Below are positions 7,060 through 17,094 of a stretch of 53,765 bases of DNA, piece by piece. Source of the DNA: Candidatus Phocaeicola faecipullorum (GTDB lineage: Bacteria; Bacteroidota; Bacteroidia; Bacteroidales; Bacteroidaceae); NCBI GenBank assembly GCA_018884025.1, contig JAHLFB010000097.1, forward strand, positions 1 to 53,765, in the 5' to 3' direction. The notes under the pieces are model-generated. The model made no database searches. It was not told where the DNA came from and saw only the letters and a list, made by a program, of their open reading frames with translations. The first letter of the stretch is position 1, and each line of letters opens with the position of its first letter. The position numbers and the translations under genes are program-made.

Positions 7060-9909
7060 ATGAAAAGTATATCATTTGCCGACCGCCATATTGGTATATC
7101 GGAACAGGACATTCCCGGAATGCTGGAAAAAATCGGTGTGAAATCATTGGACGAACTTATCGACAAGACTATCCCGTCTGAAATAAGGCTGAAAGAAAAA
7201 CTGCCACTGGCTCCGGCTATGAGTGAACATGAGTTTGCCGAACATATAAACAAGCTGGCAGCCATGAACACACGCTTCAAATCGTACATCGGAGCAGGAT
7301 GGTACGACACTGCAACTCCTGCCGTTATACAGAGAAACGTATTTGAAAATCCTGTTTGGTACACATCATATACACCTTATCAGGCTGAAATATCACAGGG
7401 CAGACTTGAAGCGCTAATTAATTTCCAGACTGCCATATGCGACCTAACCGCTATGCCGCTGGCAAACTGTTCACTGCTTGACGAAGCTACTGCCGCGGCC
7501 GAAGCTGCCACAATGATGTTCGCGCTTAGAAGCAGGAAACAGCAGAAGGAAGGCGCATGCACGCTTTTCGTAGATGAGGAGATTTTCCCGCAGAACCTTG
7601 CCGTTATAATGACAAGAGCGATACCGCAGGGCATGACCGTGAAAACAGGTTCATACAAGGAGCTGGAATTTACTCCGGACATCTTCGGATGTATAGTGCA
7701 ATATCCTAACAACAGCGGTAATGTGGAAGACTACAGGGAGTTTACCGAAAAAGCTCATCAGGCCGACTGCAAGGTAGCGGTTAACGCTGATATAATGTCT
7801 CTCGCACTGCTGGTTCCACCGGGAGAATGGGGCGCCGACATAGTATTCGGAAGCACCCAGAGAATGGGAATACCTATGTTCTACGGAGGACCGTCGGCAG
7901 CATATTTCGCCACAAGGGATGAATATAAGAGAAACATGCCGGGACGAATCATAGGCTTGTCGAAAGACAAATACGGCCATTTGTGTTACCGTATGGCATT
8001 ACAGACACGTGAGCAGCACATCAAACGTGAGAAAGCCACATCGAATATTTGTACGGCACAGGCATTACTTGCCACGATGGCCGGTTTCTATGCCGTATAT
8101 CACGGACAGGAAGGTATAAGGGAAATAGCATCAAACATACACAGCACTACTGTATGGCTGGCAAAACAACTGGCAAAACTTGGATATGTACAGAAGAATG
8201 CCGTATATTTCGACACTCTGAGACTGCAGATGCCTGAACATGTAAATACTGACGAAATAAAGACCATATCGCTTAGCAAAGGTGTAAATCTGAGATACTT
8301 CGACAATGGCGACGTGGGACTGAGCGTAAACGAGACGACATCCATAGCCGAAGCCAACCTGCTGCTGAGCATATTCACCATAGCTGCCGAAAAGCCTTTC
8401 ACAGAGGCTACGGAAATACCTGACGGAACAGCGATAAAGAAAGAGTTCAAACGCCGGAGCGAATATCTCACACACGAGGTGTTCTGCAAATATCATACTG
8501 AAACGGAAATGATGAGATACATCAAACGTCTGGAACGTAAGGATATCTCACTGGCTCATTCGATGATTTCGCTCGGATCGTGTACAATGAAACTGAATGC
8601 CGCATCCGAAATGTTGCCTCTCAGCAATGCGGGATGGATGAACATGCACCCGCTGGCACCTGAAGACCAGGCAGAAGGATACAAGAAACTGATAGAAAAC
8701 CTTTCGGAACAGCTGAAAGTCATTACAGGCATGGACGGTGTTACACTACAACCTAACTCAGGAGCGGCAGGCGAATATACCGGACTGCGCATAATAGCCG
8801 CATATCTGAACAGCATAGGACAGGGAAGCAGGGATATAATATTAATTCCGGCATCGGCACACGGAACAAATCCGGCATCGGCAATACAGGCAGGTTTCAC
8901 AACCGTGACATGTGCGTGCGACGAACACGGAAACGTTGACGTAGAAGACCTGAAGCGCAAAGCGGAGGAGAACAAAGACCGTCTGGCGGCACTGATGATA
9001 ACGTATCCTTCCACACACGGCATATTCGAGGCCGACATAGTGGAGATTTGCGACATAATACATTCCTGCGGCGCACAAGTATATATGGACGGCGCCAACA
9101 TGAACGCGCAAGTGGGAATTACCAATCCGGGAACAATTGGTGCCGATGTGTGCCATCTGAACCTGCACAAGACTTTTGCCAGCCCTCATGGAGGTGGAGG
9201 ACCGGGTGTAGGTCCTGTATGCGTGAAAGAACATCTTGTGCCTTTCCTTCCAGGACATGTATCAAAAGGCAACGCGCTTAATGAAGTTTCCGCCGCTCCA
9301 TACGGCAGTGCGGGCATCCTGCCTATCACATATGCCTATATCTGCATGATGGGCGCAGAAGGTCTGGAAATGGCCACAAAAGCTGCGATACTTAACGCCA
9401 ACTACCTTGCTGCCTGCCTGAACGATACTTACGGAATTGTCTATCGCGGCACTAACGGATTTGTAGGCCACGAAATGATTCTCGACTGCAGAAGGCTGCA
9501 CGAAGAAAGCGGCATCGACGAGAACGATATTTCCAAGCGTCTTATGGACTACGGTTATCATGCTCCTACCCTTTCATTCCCTGTACATGGTACACTGATG
9601 ATTGAACCTACAGAGAGTGAGAGCCTTGCCGAACTGGATAACTTCGTAGATACAATGCTGAGCATATGGAACGAAATTGAGGAAGTGAAAAGCGGAATGG
9701 CTTCTGCCGAAGACAATGTACTGAAGAACGCTCCTCATCCGGAATATGAGATAGTGGAAGGCGAATGGGAACACCCATATACACGTACGAAAGCCGCATA
9801 TCCTATAGAAAGCGTAAGACAGAACAAGTTCTGGATAAATGTGGCAAGAATAGACAATACACTGGGCGACCGCAAACTGTTGCCTACACGGTACGGAAAG
9901 TTTGAATAA
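7060..9909 (+). CDS. gcvP: Glycine dehydrogenase (decarboxylating), P protein of the glycine cleavage system
   Basis: Encodes 949 residues, the full-length fused form with both halves of the P protein. It decarboxylates glycine and passes the aminomethyl group to lipoylated H protein in the cytoplasm. The N-terminus SFADRHIGISEQDIPGML is typical. The catalytic domain shows LGSCTMKLN (about residue 506), QPNSGAAGEY, and the PLP-lysine motif HLNLHKTFASPHGGGGPG. The C-terminal half keeps IEPTESE and RIDNTLGDR. Formate-THF ligase later in the window and LipB upstream belong to the same one-carbon/lipoate network. A strong hairpin terminates the gene. Confidence 0.98.
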   Translation: MKSISFADRHIGISEQDIPGMLEKIGVKSLDELIDKTIPSEIRLKEKLPLAPAMSEHEFAEHINKLAAMNTRFKSYIGAGWYDTATPAVIQRNVFENPVWYTSYTPYQAEISQGRLEALINFQTAICDLTAMPLANCSLLDEATAAAEAATMMFALRSRKQQKEGACTLFVDEEIFPQNLAVIMTRAIPQGMTVKTGSYKELEFTPDIFGCIVQYPNNSGNVEDYREFTEKAHQADCKVAVNADIMSLALLVPPGEWGADIVFGSTQRMGIPMFYGGPSAAYFATRDEYKRNMPGRIIGLSKDKYGHLCYRMALQTREQHIKREKATSNICTAQALLATMAGFYAVYHGQEGIREIASNIHSTTVWLAKQLAKLGYVQKNAVYFDTLRLQMPEHVNTDEIKTISLSKGVNLRYFDNGDVGLSVNETTSIAEANLLLSIFTIAAEKPFTEATEIPDGTAIKKEFKRRSEYLTHEVFCKYHTETEMMRYIKRLERKDISLAHSMISLGSCTMKLNAASEMLPLSNAGWMNMHPLAPEDQAEGYKKLIENLSEQLKVITGMDGVTLQPNSGAAGEYTGLRIIAAYLNSIGQGSRDIILIPASAHGTNPASAIQAGFTTVTCACDEHGNVDVEDLKRKAEENKDRLAALMITYPSTHGIFEADIVEICDIIHSCGAQVYMDGANMNAQVGITNPGTIGADVCHLNLHKTFASPHGGGGPGVGPVCVKEHLVPFLPGHVSKGNALNEVSAAPYGSAGILPITYAYICMMGAEGLEMATKAAILNANYLAACLNDTYGIVYRGTNGFVGHEMILDCRRLHEESGIDENDISKRLMDYGYHAPTLSFPVHGTLMIEPTESESLAELDNFVDTMLSIWNEIEEVKSGMASAEDNVLKNAPHPEYEIVEGEWEHPYTRTKAAYPIESVRQNKFWINVARIDNTLGDRKLLPTRYGKFE

Positions 9910-9925
9910 ATGAATTATTGAAAAC

Positions 9926-9959
9926 AATAAATGGCGGGATTTAATTTCCGCCATTTATT
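9926..9959. terminator. Terminator between gcvP and the convergent efflux operon
   Basis: AATAAATGGCGG (9926-9937) pairs perfectly with CCGCCATTTATT (9948-9959), a 12-pair stem with a 10-base loop. It sits between convergent genes and probably works in both directions. Confidence 0.8.
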
Positions 9960-10000
9960 TTCTGATTATTTAACTTCAAAGAATCTCTAATAACTTATTA

Positions 10001-11122
10001 TCAACTTCTCTTCCTGTATCCCAATATAGCCCATGTGTTGAATACTACGGCAAATCCGCACAGAGCAAAGAAATAAGGTACCAATTCGGAAAAGCTACTT
10101 CCCTTAAGATAAACCATACGCATAACACTTATGAAATATTTCAATGGATTGAATATGGTTATAAACTGTGCCCAGTCTGGCATACTTCCTACAGGTGTGA
10201 GCAGTCCGCTCATAAGAAGAAATATCATTATAAAGAAAAACATTACGAACATAGCCTGCTGAAGTGTATCGGAATAATTTGATACTACAAGTCCCATACC
10301 AGATACAGCCACAATGTATATAATGGCAAAGACATATACAGTAATAAGACTTCCTACAGGTATCAATGAATATACAAACACAGCAAGCACCATACACAGA
10401 GTAAAGACTATCAGTCCTATACACCAATATGGTATCAATTTGGCAAGAATAAACTGAAAACGGCTTGCAGGAGTAACATTTATCTGTTCAATTGTACCGG
10501 CTTCCTTTTCACCTACTATATTGAATGCCGGCAGAAATCCGGTTATCAAAGTAAGAAGCATCACCATTATGGCCGGCACCATAAATACTTTATAATCGAG
10601 ATGTGGATTAAATTTATACTGTGGGATAATGCTGAATGACGCACCCGATAATACTATCCCTGAGTCATGAGCCAACTCAGAGTTCTCTGAAATCATAGCA
10701 GAAAAATCGTTTACTATTGTTGACAGATAGCTTGTAGCCAATATCCCTTTTGTACCATTAACAGAATTTGACGATATCATCACGCTCGAAATTCTTTCCG
10801 TTAGGAGTTGCTTTTCAAATCCGTATGGAATATCAAGTATTATGTCCGCCTTTCCGGAATCTACATTTTTAAAAGCTTCGGCACTACCGTCCGCCACAGA
10901 CTGGAATATGAAATATCCTGACGATACAGTTTTACGTATCAGTTCTTCAGAAGCGGTGCTGTGATCATTGTCAACCACAGTCAGAAGAATATTACTTACT
11001 TCCTGATTGGCAGCCCATGGCATAACAAGCATCATGAAAAGAGGCATAGCTATTATCATTCTTGGAATGAATTTGTTCCTTATTATCTGCTTGAATTCCT
11101 TTTCCAATAAATATTTCAGCAT
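10001..11122 (-). CDS. ABC-2 type efflux permease (YbhR-like), second of pair
   Basis: Encodes 373 residues. One N-terminal transmembrane segment (about residues 20-37) is followed by a large periplasmic loop and a block of five membrane segments in the C-terminal half, including GEKEAGTIEQINVTPASR, the conserved cytoplasmic loop of ABC2_membrane_3 proteins. This is the last gene of the seven-gene efflux operon, seven bases after its sister permease. The two presumably form a heterodimeric membrane domain driven by the two ABC ATPases upstream, exporting a drug-like or lipophilic compound; the substrate is unknown. Confidence 0.9.
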   Translation of the reverse strand: MLKYLLEKEFKQIIRNKFIPRMIIAMPLFMMLVMPWAANQEVSNILLTVVDNDHSTASEELIRKTVSSGYFIFQSVADGSAEAFKNVDSGKADIILDIPYGFEKQLLTERISSVMISSNSVNGTKGILATSYLSTIVNDFSAMISENSELAHDSGIVLSGASFSIIPQYKFNPHLDYKVFMVPAIMVMLLTLITGFLPAFNIVGEKEAGTIEQINVTPASRFQFILAKLIPYWCIGLIVFTLCMVLAVFVYSLIPVGSLITVYVFAIIYIVAVSGMGLVVSNYSDTLQQAMFVMFFFIMIFLLMSGLLTPVGSMPDWAQFITIFNPLKYFISVMRMVYLKGSSFSELVPYFFALCGFAVVFNTWAILGYRKRS

Positions 11123-11129
11123 ATGTATT

Positions 11130-12236
11130 TCAGTTTAATCTGTTCTTAAATGTTTTAAGGCTTAGGACTACAAGGGCTACAGTTATAAACGTAAGAATAA
11201 GTATTTCCCTCATAACATATTGAATCTCGGCTCCCTGTATCATTATTTTTCTAATAGCATCTACATACCACCTGGCCGGTACAAGAGCGGAAAGACATTG
11301 AAGCGGTAAAGGCATACTTTCTACCGGAAATATCAATCCGGAAAGAAGCATAACAGGCATCATAAGCCCCATTACGGAAACAAGCATGGCGGCTACCTGA
11401 GTATTGACAATGTTTGAAATAAGCAGTCCGAGCGACAGCGCCAGAAAGATAAATATAATAGAAACGAGGAGCAACAATACCAAACTACCGGCTATAGGTA
11501 CCCCAAGAACATATACCGACAACAGAAGGATAGTTATTAGATTTATCATAGAAAGTGTAAAATATGGCGTTACCTTAGAAAGAATGATGTAAATAGGTTT
11601 CATTGGAGAAACCAGAAGGATTTCCATGGTACCGTTCTCTTTCTCACGCACAATGGCAATGGATGTCATCATAGCACATATAAGCATGAGTATCATACCC
11701 ATGACTCCAGGAACAAAATTGTATGCACTCTCTGCCTGGGGATTATACAACATTCTTATCTGTGGAATTATACGGCATGTGACGGTACCTTCTACAGACA
11801 GTTCCTGAACACATTGAGCAAGAATATTGGATGCATAACCGGTTATCATCGACGCCTGGTTGGGTTCAGTACCATCGGTAATGAGCTGTACAGCAGCATC
11901 GCCTCCATTACGGAGTTCGCTTTCAAAATTATCACTGAACACTATTACCAAACCGACCTCTCCATACTTGAATATGTCGTTTATACGAGATTGTTCGTGT
12001 ATTTCTTCTGCTATGGTGAAATACTTACTGGCATTAAAACGCTCTATTATAGCACGTGATTCCATACTTTGTGACGGATCGAAAACCGCTACTTTAGTGT
12101 TTCTCACCTCTGTGGTTATGGCAAAACCGAAAAGGAGCATCTGCACTACAGGCATACCAAGCAGGATAAGCATAGTTCGCGAATCTCGGAATATATTTAA
12201 AAATTCTTTTCTTACAAATGTTATAAACTGTCTCAT
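11130..12236 (-). CDS. ABC-2 type efflux permease (YbhS-like), first of pair
   Basis: Encodes 368 residues from the ATG at 12236, preceded by a GGAG at a usable distance; a TTG three codons upstream is in frame. It has the same architecture as the next permease: N-terminal membrane helix with FRDSRTMLILLGMPVVQM, large extracytoplasmic loop, then the loop REKENGTMEILLVSPMKP and C-terminal helices. The gap to the preceding ATPase gene is five bases, so translation is probably coupled. Confidence 0.9.
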   Translation of the reverse strand: MRQFITFVRKEFLNIFRDSRTMLILLGMPVVQMLLFGFAITTEVRNTKVAVFDPSQSMESRAIIERFNASKYFTIAEEIHEQSRINDIFKYGEVGLVIVFSDNFESELRNGGDAAVQLITDGTEPNQASMITGYASNILAQCVQELSVEGTVTCRIIPQIRMLYNPQAESAYNFVPGVMGMILMLICAMMTSIAIVREKENGTMEILLVSPMKPIYIILSKVTPYFTLSMINLITILLLSVYVLGVPIAGSLVLLLLVSIIFIFLALSLGLLISNIVNTQVAAMLVSVMGLMMPVMLLSGLIFPVESMPLPLQCLSALVPARWYVDAIRKIMIQGAEIQYVMREILILTFITVALVVLSLKTFKNRLN

Positions 12237-12241
12237 AAATA

Positions 12242-12988
12242 TCAATCTCCTTTTCTTGTAGCTTCGCGTGCCAGCATACGGAACACCCCATCCATATCCG
12301 ACACTCCGAATTTGTTACGCAACACCTTAGGACTGTCTAACGCCTTTATCTTACCGTCAACCATAATAGATACACGATCGCAGTATTCGGCTTCATCCAT
12401 ATAGTGAGTGGTTACAAAAACTGTTATTCCACCCGCTGCGGCACCATAAATCTGTTCCCAGAAACGTCGGCGTGTTATGGGGTCAACTCCACCTGTAGGC
12501 TCGTCTAGGAAAACTATTTTCGGACTATGGAAAGTGGAAACGGTAAACGCAAGTTTCTGCTTCCACCCCAAAGGTAGATCGCGCACCATGGTATTACGTT
12601 CAGTCTCCATATCTATATTACTAAGCACAGCTTCTGTTCTGGAAGATATCTCCCTGTCCTTCATTCCGTATATTCCTCCATAAAGCCGAAGGTTCTCCCA
12701 CACCTTTAAATCCTCGTATAATGAAAACTTCTGACTCATATAACCTATATTACGCTTTACCTTCTCCGGCTCACGAAGTATATCAAACCCCGCAACTACC
12801 CCTTTACCTTCCGTCGGTTGGCTTAATCCGCATAACATTCTCATGGCAGTTGTTTTTCCGGCACCGTTAGCGCCCAAGAAACCGAAGATTTCACCTCTCC
12901 TTACGCTGAACGTAATATGATCGACTGCCGTGAAGTTACCGAACTTTTTGGTAAGGTTATCGGCATATATAACATTTTCGTCTGTCAT
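12242..12988 (-). CDS. ABC transporter ATPase (YbhF C-terminal-half type)
   Basis: Encodes 248 residues. Walker A GANGAGKTT (about residues 39-47), Q-loop region YMSQKFSLYEDL, Walker B IVFLDEPTGGVDP and the H-loop VTTHYMDEAE are intact. The signature motif reads LPLGWKQKL instead of LSGGxxQ, a variation known from the second ATPase domain of YbhF-like exporters. Here the two halves of YbhF are separate genes, two bases apart. The protein powers the downstream pair of permeases. Confidence 0.93.
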   Translation of the reverse strand: MTDENVIYADNLTKKFGNFTAVDHITFSVRRGEIFGFLGANGAGKTTAMRMLCGLSQPTEGKGVVAGFDILREPEKVKRNIGYMSQKFSLYEDLKVWENLRLYGGIYGMKDREISSRTEAVLSNIDMETERNTMVRDLPLGWKQKLAFTVSTFHSPKIVFLDEPTGGVDPITRRRFWEQIYGAAAGGITVFVTTHYMDEAEYCDRVSIMVDGKIKALDSPKVLRNKFGVSDMDGVFRMLAREATRKGD

Positions 12989-12990
12989 AC

Positions 12991-13899
12991 CTATTCCTCC
13001 CTAAGCATTAACATGAAACAATCCTCCACTGTGGGTGAAATTTCAATAATCTGAACATCGGTATATCCTTTCTTAACAAGATATTCTCTCAGCATATCTG
13101 CCGACACCTCCGCATACATAGTAACATGATAACATGCCCCGAAAGAGAACGAAGACCTTACATGTCCACATAAACGAAGGTCTGCAAGCAATCCATGCAT
13201 ATCTGTACACATTACCGACCATAATCTGTAAGGATAAGATACAGTTATATTATCAGGAGTATCAATGCGCAAGAATTTTCCATTCTGCATAAGGGCTATC
13301 CTGTCGCATAGCTTCGCCTCATCCATATATGGAGTAGATACTATAATGGTTATACCCTGCTTTCTAAGTTTAAGGAGCATTTCCCAAAACTCCTTTCTAG
13401 ACACAGGGTCAACTCCGGTGGTAGGTTCGTCAAGGAAAAGAACTTCAGGCTTGTGTATCAAGGCACAGCTCAATGCCAGCTTTTGCTTCATTCCTCCTGA
13501 AAGTTTTCCAGCCCGGCGTTTTCTGAACGGTTCGATATGCTTATAGATGTCTTCTATAAGATAATAATTTTCCTTTACTGTAGTATTAAAAACCGTTGCA
13601 AAGAAATTTAGATTTTCCTCAACGGTAAGGTCCTGATACAACGAGAATTTTCCAGGCATGTATCCTATAATACGGCGTATGGCGGAATAATCCTTCACCA
13701 CATCTATTCCTTCCACCATAGCACTGCCACTGTCCGGTAATAACAAAGTTGTAAGAAGTCTGAAAAGAGTTGTCTTTCCTGCACCGTCAGGACCTATGAT
13801 TCCGAACAGTTCGCCTTTTCCAACATTGAAACTGACATCATCAAGGGCCTTAATACTGTTATATGATTTACAAAACCCGATTACAGATACTGAAGTCAT
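12991..13899 (-). CDS. ABC transporter ATPase (YbhF N-terminal-half type)
   Basis: Encodes 302 residues. Walker A GPDGAGKTTLF (about residues 36-46), canonical signature KLSGGMKQKLAL, Walker B VLFLDEPTTGVDP and the switch region VSTPYMDEA are present. The roughly 80-residue C-terminal extension (from about residue 215) is typical of this exporter class. With the partner ATPase it would form a heterodimer having one canonical and one altered signature motif. It is separated by 97 bases from the membrane-fusion gene upstream in the same operon. Confidence 0.93.
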   Translation of the reverse strand: MTSVSVIGFCKSYNSIKALDDVSFNVGKGELFGIIGPDGAGKTTLFRLLTTLLLPDSGSAMVEGIDVVKDYSAIRRIIGYMPGKFSLYQDLTVEENLNFFATVFNTTVKENYYLIEDIYKHIEPFRKRRAGKLSGGMKQKLALSCALIHKPEVLFLDEPTTGVDPVSRKEFWEMLLKLRKQGITIIVSTPYMDEAKLCDRIALMQNGKFLRIDTPDNITVSYPYRLWSVMCTDMHGLLADLRLCGHVRSSFSFGACYHVTMYAEVSADMLREYLVKKGYTDVQIIEISPTVEDCFMLMLREE

Positions 13900-13996
13900 G
13901 TGAGCTAATTTTTAAATTAGAAATTAAATGTGTAAATACGCTAACAATTGAAAATTTCACGGACTAATCAAGAACAACAAAAACAGGCAATAATAA

Positions 13997-14887
13997 TTAG
14001 AAACTTACTTCGCCGTACATTCCGCGTTTAATAAATCCATCGTTCTGCACTCTAATTTTAACAGCATAAACCAAGTTTGCACGTTCATCACGTGTTTGTA
14101 TAGTTTTCGGTGTAAACTCTGCCTTGTCCGATATCCATGTTATCACTCCACGGTATTCCCTTCTGTCCGAATCGCCGCTATCGGCATAAACTTTTACCTC
14201 CTGGTCTATTTTCAACCCTGAAATCTGTCCTGAAGTTATATAAGCTTTCAGATACATATCATTAATATTTGCCACTTTGAAAAGAGTACGCCCCTGCACA
14301 GCAAGTTCTCCTTTCTCAACATACTTAACCATAACTGTCCCGTCAATCGGAGATGAAATAATGCTTTTTCTTATCATATCGTCTGTAAGTGCAATCTGTG
14401 CCCGAAAAGCTTCAGCCTGAGCCCTGGCATTGGCATTATTGTTGACTAGTGTCTCCTCCTGTGCATCCAGCTGTTTTCTCAGCAGATTTATAGCGGCAGT
14501 TATATCGTCCAAATGCTTACGGTTTCCAGCATTGGCTTTAACCAGATTTTCTGTTCTAGTCTGTTCCTTCTTCTGTGTATCAATCTGCTGAAGTAAGGCT
14601 GCAGTCTGTTTCTCAACGTCACAAATACGGCTTTCGGCAGCTTTTACGTTAGCCTCAAGCTGAAGTTTCTGCAAATATAACTGCACAGTATCTATGTAGC
14701 CTATAGGTTTATCTGCTAGCACATCTGTTCCTTCTTCAACATCAAGGTCCATTATCTCGCCAGCCACACGTGCTGATACCATAACCTCTGTCACCTCAAA
14801 TACCCCTGAAGCATCAAACTTATTGTCATTTCCTGAACATGCCGATAAAAGTGCAGCAACTCCCAAAATAAAATGAATGTATCTCAT
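13997..14887 (-). CDS. HlyD/YbhG-like membrane-fusion lipoprotein
   Basis: Encodes 296 residues. A lipoprotein signal ends ALLSAC (cysteine at about 17). Then follow the biotinyl-lipoyl-like half motif MVSARVAGEIMDLDVEEGT, a long coiled-coil hairpin (about residues 70-175, with repeated K, E, Q and L heptads), the second lipoyl half ISSPIDGTVMVKYVEKGE, and a beta-barrel domain ending RGMYGEVSF. This is the periplasmic adaptor that links the ABC exporter to the TolC-like outer membrane channel encoded just upstream. Confidence 0.92.
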   Translation of the reverse strand: MRYIHFILGVAALLSACSGNDNKFDASGVFEVTEVMVSARVAGEIMDLDVEEGTDVLADKPIGYIDTVQLYLQKLQLEANVKAAESRICDVEKQTAALLQQIDTQKKEQTRTENLVKANAGNRKHLDDITAAINLLRKQLDAQEETLVNNNANARAQAEAFRAQIALTDDMIRKSIISSPIDGTVMVKYVEKGELAVQGRTLFKVANINDMYLKAYITSGQISGLKIDQEVKVYADSGDSDRREYRGVITWISDKAEFTPKTIQTRDERANLVYAVKIRVQNDGFIKRGMYGEVSF

Positions 14888-14932
14888 AAATCCTTGTTTT
14901 TATATATTCTAAAATCTTTACAATGCGTATTT

Positions 14933-16213
14933 TTAAAAATCATTTAAAACGTATTTAAAATCATAGATGGAAAGTAGAAGTTGTATCTCATGCGTAATCT
15001 TTGATTGTATCGCAACATGTTCATCATTTATGGCCTGCATAAGATCTGTGCCAGATATAGTGCCGTTGGCAATCTTTGCCTCGGAGGCTTTCCTTATTGA
15101 TGTCTTAAGACGAATAATTTCATCGTCATACTTCATCTGATTTATATATTTATCTATGATAAATTCCTTTTGAGCTATATCAATATCTGTATTGAAAAGA
15201 AACATCTCACGCTGGTTTTCCACCATGTCTATATTGTTACGTATAAGTTTTCTCTGACTCTTTAGGGAGTAGAAATTCCCTATGTTCCAGTTCAGCTTTA
15301 TTCCCGCAATATAATACGGCGAAAATTTGTTCTCAAACATGTCTAATCCAGGTTTACCATACCCCCCAGTTACAAAAAGACTAAAATGTGGATATAAGCC
15401 TGAATTTAAACGACTATAATCACTTCTATACTTCATTACTTGCGCATCAAATAAACTTATCTCCGGTCGCCGGTCAACATTTCCTGCATTAGGACGATCA
15501 AACGCAGGTTTCACAAATTCAGTATTAAAGTCTATATCAAATCCAGTAAACTTAGAAAGGATTGAAATATAACTTTTCTTTACCGTTATAAAATCTGTTT
15601 CATTCTGTTCAGCTTTAATTATATCGACTTTTATCGCATCAAGGTCAGACTGATTTGCTATTCCGTTCTTTACATAAGATTCTACCTGTTCATAACTATT
15701 CGTAAGAAATATTTTCAGCAATCTGTTCTGTTCTATTTGTGCATCTGCCAGCAATATTCCAAAATATATCTGATTTATGCGTTCGTTTACAGAATAAAGG
15801 TTAACCTCTATATTATTCCTCTCTACTTCATATGATGATTTCACTGCATTCTTGGCAGATTTTATCGATCCTCCGTCCCATATAGTCTGGTTAAGGTCTA
15901 AAGTAATCCCATACTGGTCCTGACTTAGATGTGGAATTTCCACACCTTGAAGTCCAATAGCTTCAAGGTCTATCGGAATTTTCGTGACATCTGACTGATA
16001 TGTAACCTTTGACGAAAACATTAACTGCGGCAAGTATCCTTTATTTAGATTTTTAACATTATAATCTTTGGTTTTCTCCACCAATCCAAGTTTCCTAATA
16101 AGAGGATAATTTTCTCTAGCCTTACTATAACAATCTTCAATTGTTATTCGTGTTTGGGCAACGCAAAACGCAGACATAGTAACTAGAATACTGATTATAA
16201 ATAGCCTTTTCAT
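14933..16213 (-). CDS. TolC-like outer membrane efflux protein
   Basis: Encodes 426 residues with a signal peptide cleaved after FCVAQ. The two repeated OEP segments are visible: ITIEDCYSKARENYPLIRKL at the start and a second from FDAQVMKYRSDYSRLNSGLY, followed by the typical KLNWNIGNFYS strand and helical regions. The protein forms the outer membrane exit duct of the operon. The TetR-like regulator precedes it by about 100 bases, so it is the first structural gene. Confidence 0.92.
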   Translation of the reverse strand: MKRLFIISILVTMSAFCVAQTRITIEDCYSKARENYPLIRKLGLVEKTKDYNVKNLNKGYLPQLMFSSKVTYQSDVTKIPIDLEAIGLQGVEIPHLSQDQYGITLDLNQTIWDGGSIKSAKNAVKSSYEVERNNIEVNLYSVNERINQIYFGILLADAQIEQNRLLKIFLTNSYEQVESYVKNGIANQSDLDAIKVDIIKAEQNETDFITVKKSYISILSKFTGFDIDFNTEFVKPAFDRPNAGNVDRRPEISLFDAQVMKYRSDYSRLNSGLYPHFSLFVTGGYGKPGLDMFENKFSPYYIAGIKLNWNIGNFYSLKSQRKLIRNNIDMVENQREMFLFNTDIDIAQKEFIIDKYINQMKYDDEIIRLKTSIRKASEAKIANGTISGTDLMQAINDEHVAIQSKITHEIQLLLSIYDFKYVLNDF

Positions 16214-16316
16214 ATTGATTAATTACTTTATTTAATTACATAATTAATAAAAGAGTTAAAAATATACGGATTACAGCTATTTCTGGATTTACAGCCTTAT
16301 CCGTATTCAAACAGAG

Positions 16317-16937
16317 TCATTTTTTTAACCTTGCCAATACAGTCTTTATTACTTCGGTCTTTCTGTTGTCAAGTACATTTTTAACTGATGTTTCCTTATC
16401 ACCCATTATTATATTATAAAAGGGCATAATCACAAAATGTGCAATATCAAGTGAGATAATAGTAAGAAGAAGATCATAGATAGATATGGGAGAAATATTT
16501 CCTTTTTCTATTTCTTCATTCAAGTCTTTCTCTAACTGAGAAAAAACTAAAGCTGCTTTAGGTCTGATTTCCTTCATAAAAAGATTAATCAAAGCTGTAG
16601 AACCATTAAGATTTTCACGCAAAGCAAACCACACTATCAAAGGATTGTTACTCAAGAATTTCCAATGCGCATCTATAATTCCTACTACTTTTTCCTCAAA
16701 CGTAGTACCTGAAGTATTCACATTGGTTATACTTGTTACCATAAGCTGCATCTTTTCTTTGTATATTCTTTCAAACAGTTGTTCTTTTGTGCGATAGTAA
16801 TAATGTACCAAAGCTTGATTACATCCTGCCTCTTTTGCAATTCCTGCTGTTGTTGTAAAAGTAAAACCTTGCTCCATAAACAGCTTTTCGGCTGCTTCAA
16901 GGATTTTTTGCTCCATGTTTACCTTATCTCTATTCAT
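16317..16937 (-). CDS. TetR/AcrR-family transcriptional regulator of the efflux operon
   Basis: Encodes 206 residues. The N-terminal helix-turn-helix reads KILEAAEKLFMEQGFTFTTT, then AGCNQALVHYYYRTKEQLF, the TetR DNA-recognition region. The C-terminal ligand-binding part is unassigned but has the hydrophobic helices expected for a TetR effector pocket. It is the first gene of the operon; a near-palindromic AT-rich site covering its own -7 box suggests auto-repression relieved by an exported compound. The ATG at 16937 is used; another ATG seven codons later would shorten the tail before the helix-turn-helix. Confidence 0.93.
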   Translation of the reverse strand: MNRDKVNMEQKILEAAEKLFMEQGFTFTTTAGIAKEAGCNQALVHYYYRTKEQLFERIYKEKMQLMVTSITNVNTSGTTFEEKVVGIIDAHWKFLSNNPLIVWFALRENLNGSTALINLFMKEIRPKAALVFSQLEKDLNEEIEKGNISPISIYDLLLTIISLDIAHFVIMPFYNIIMGDKETSVKNVLDNRKTEVIKTVLARLKK

Positions 16938-16952
16938 TAGAATTTGTTAATT

Positions 16953-16997
16953 ATTATTTTAATCGCAAAATTAAATAATACAATTAAAATATGCAAG
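16953..16997 (-). promoter_or_regulatory. Promoter with overlapping inverted repeat, probable TetR operator
   Basis: On the minus strand TTG (16996-16994), 20 bases and TAATTTTG (16973-16966) form a Bacteroidetes promoter. ATTATTTTAAT (16953-16963) and ATTAAATAAT (16970-16979) form an imperfect inverted repeat across the -7 box. A TetR dimer bound there would block the promoter. The operator role is inference from position and symmetry. Confidence 0.6.
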
Positions 16998-17094
16998 TTT
17001 ATTACAAGAAACTATATAAAAAAAAACTGTCACGGAAATTAAACTAATATCCGCAACAGATTTTTATCTATACTGTATTCAAATAGTCCTAATA

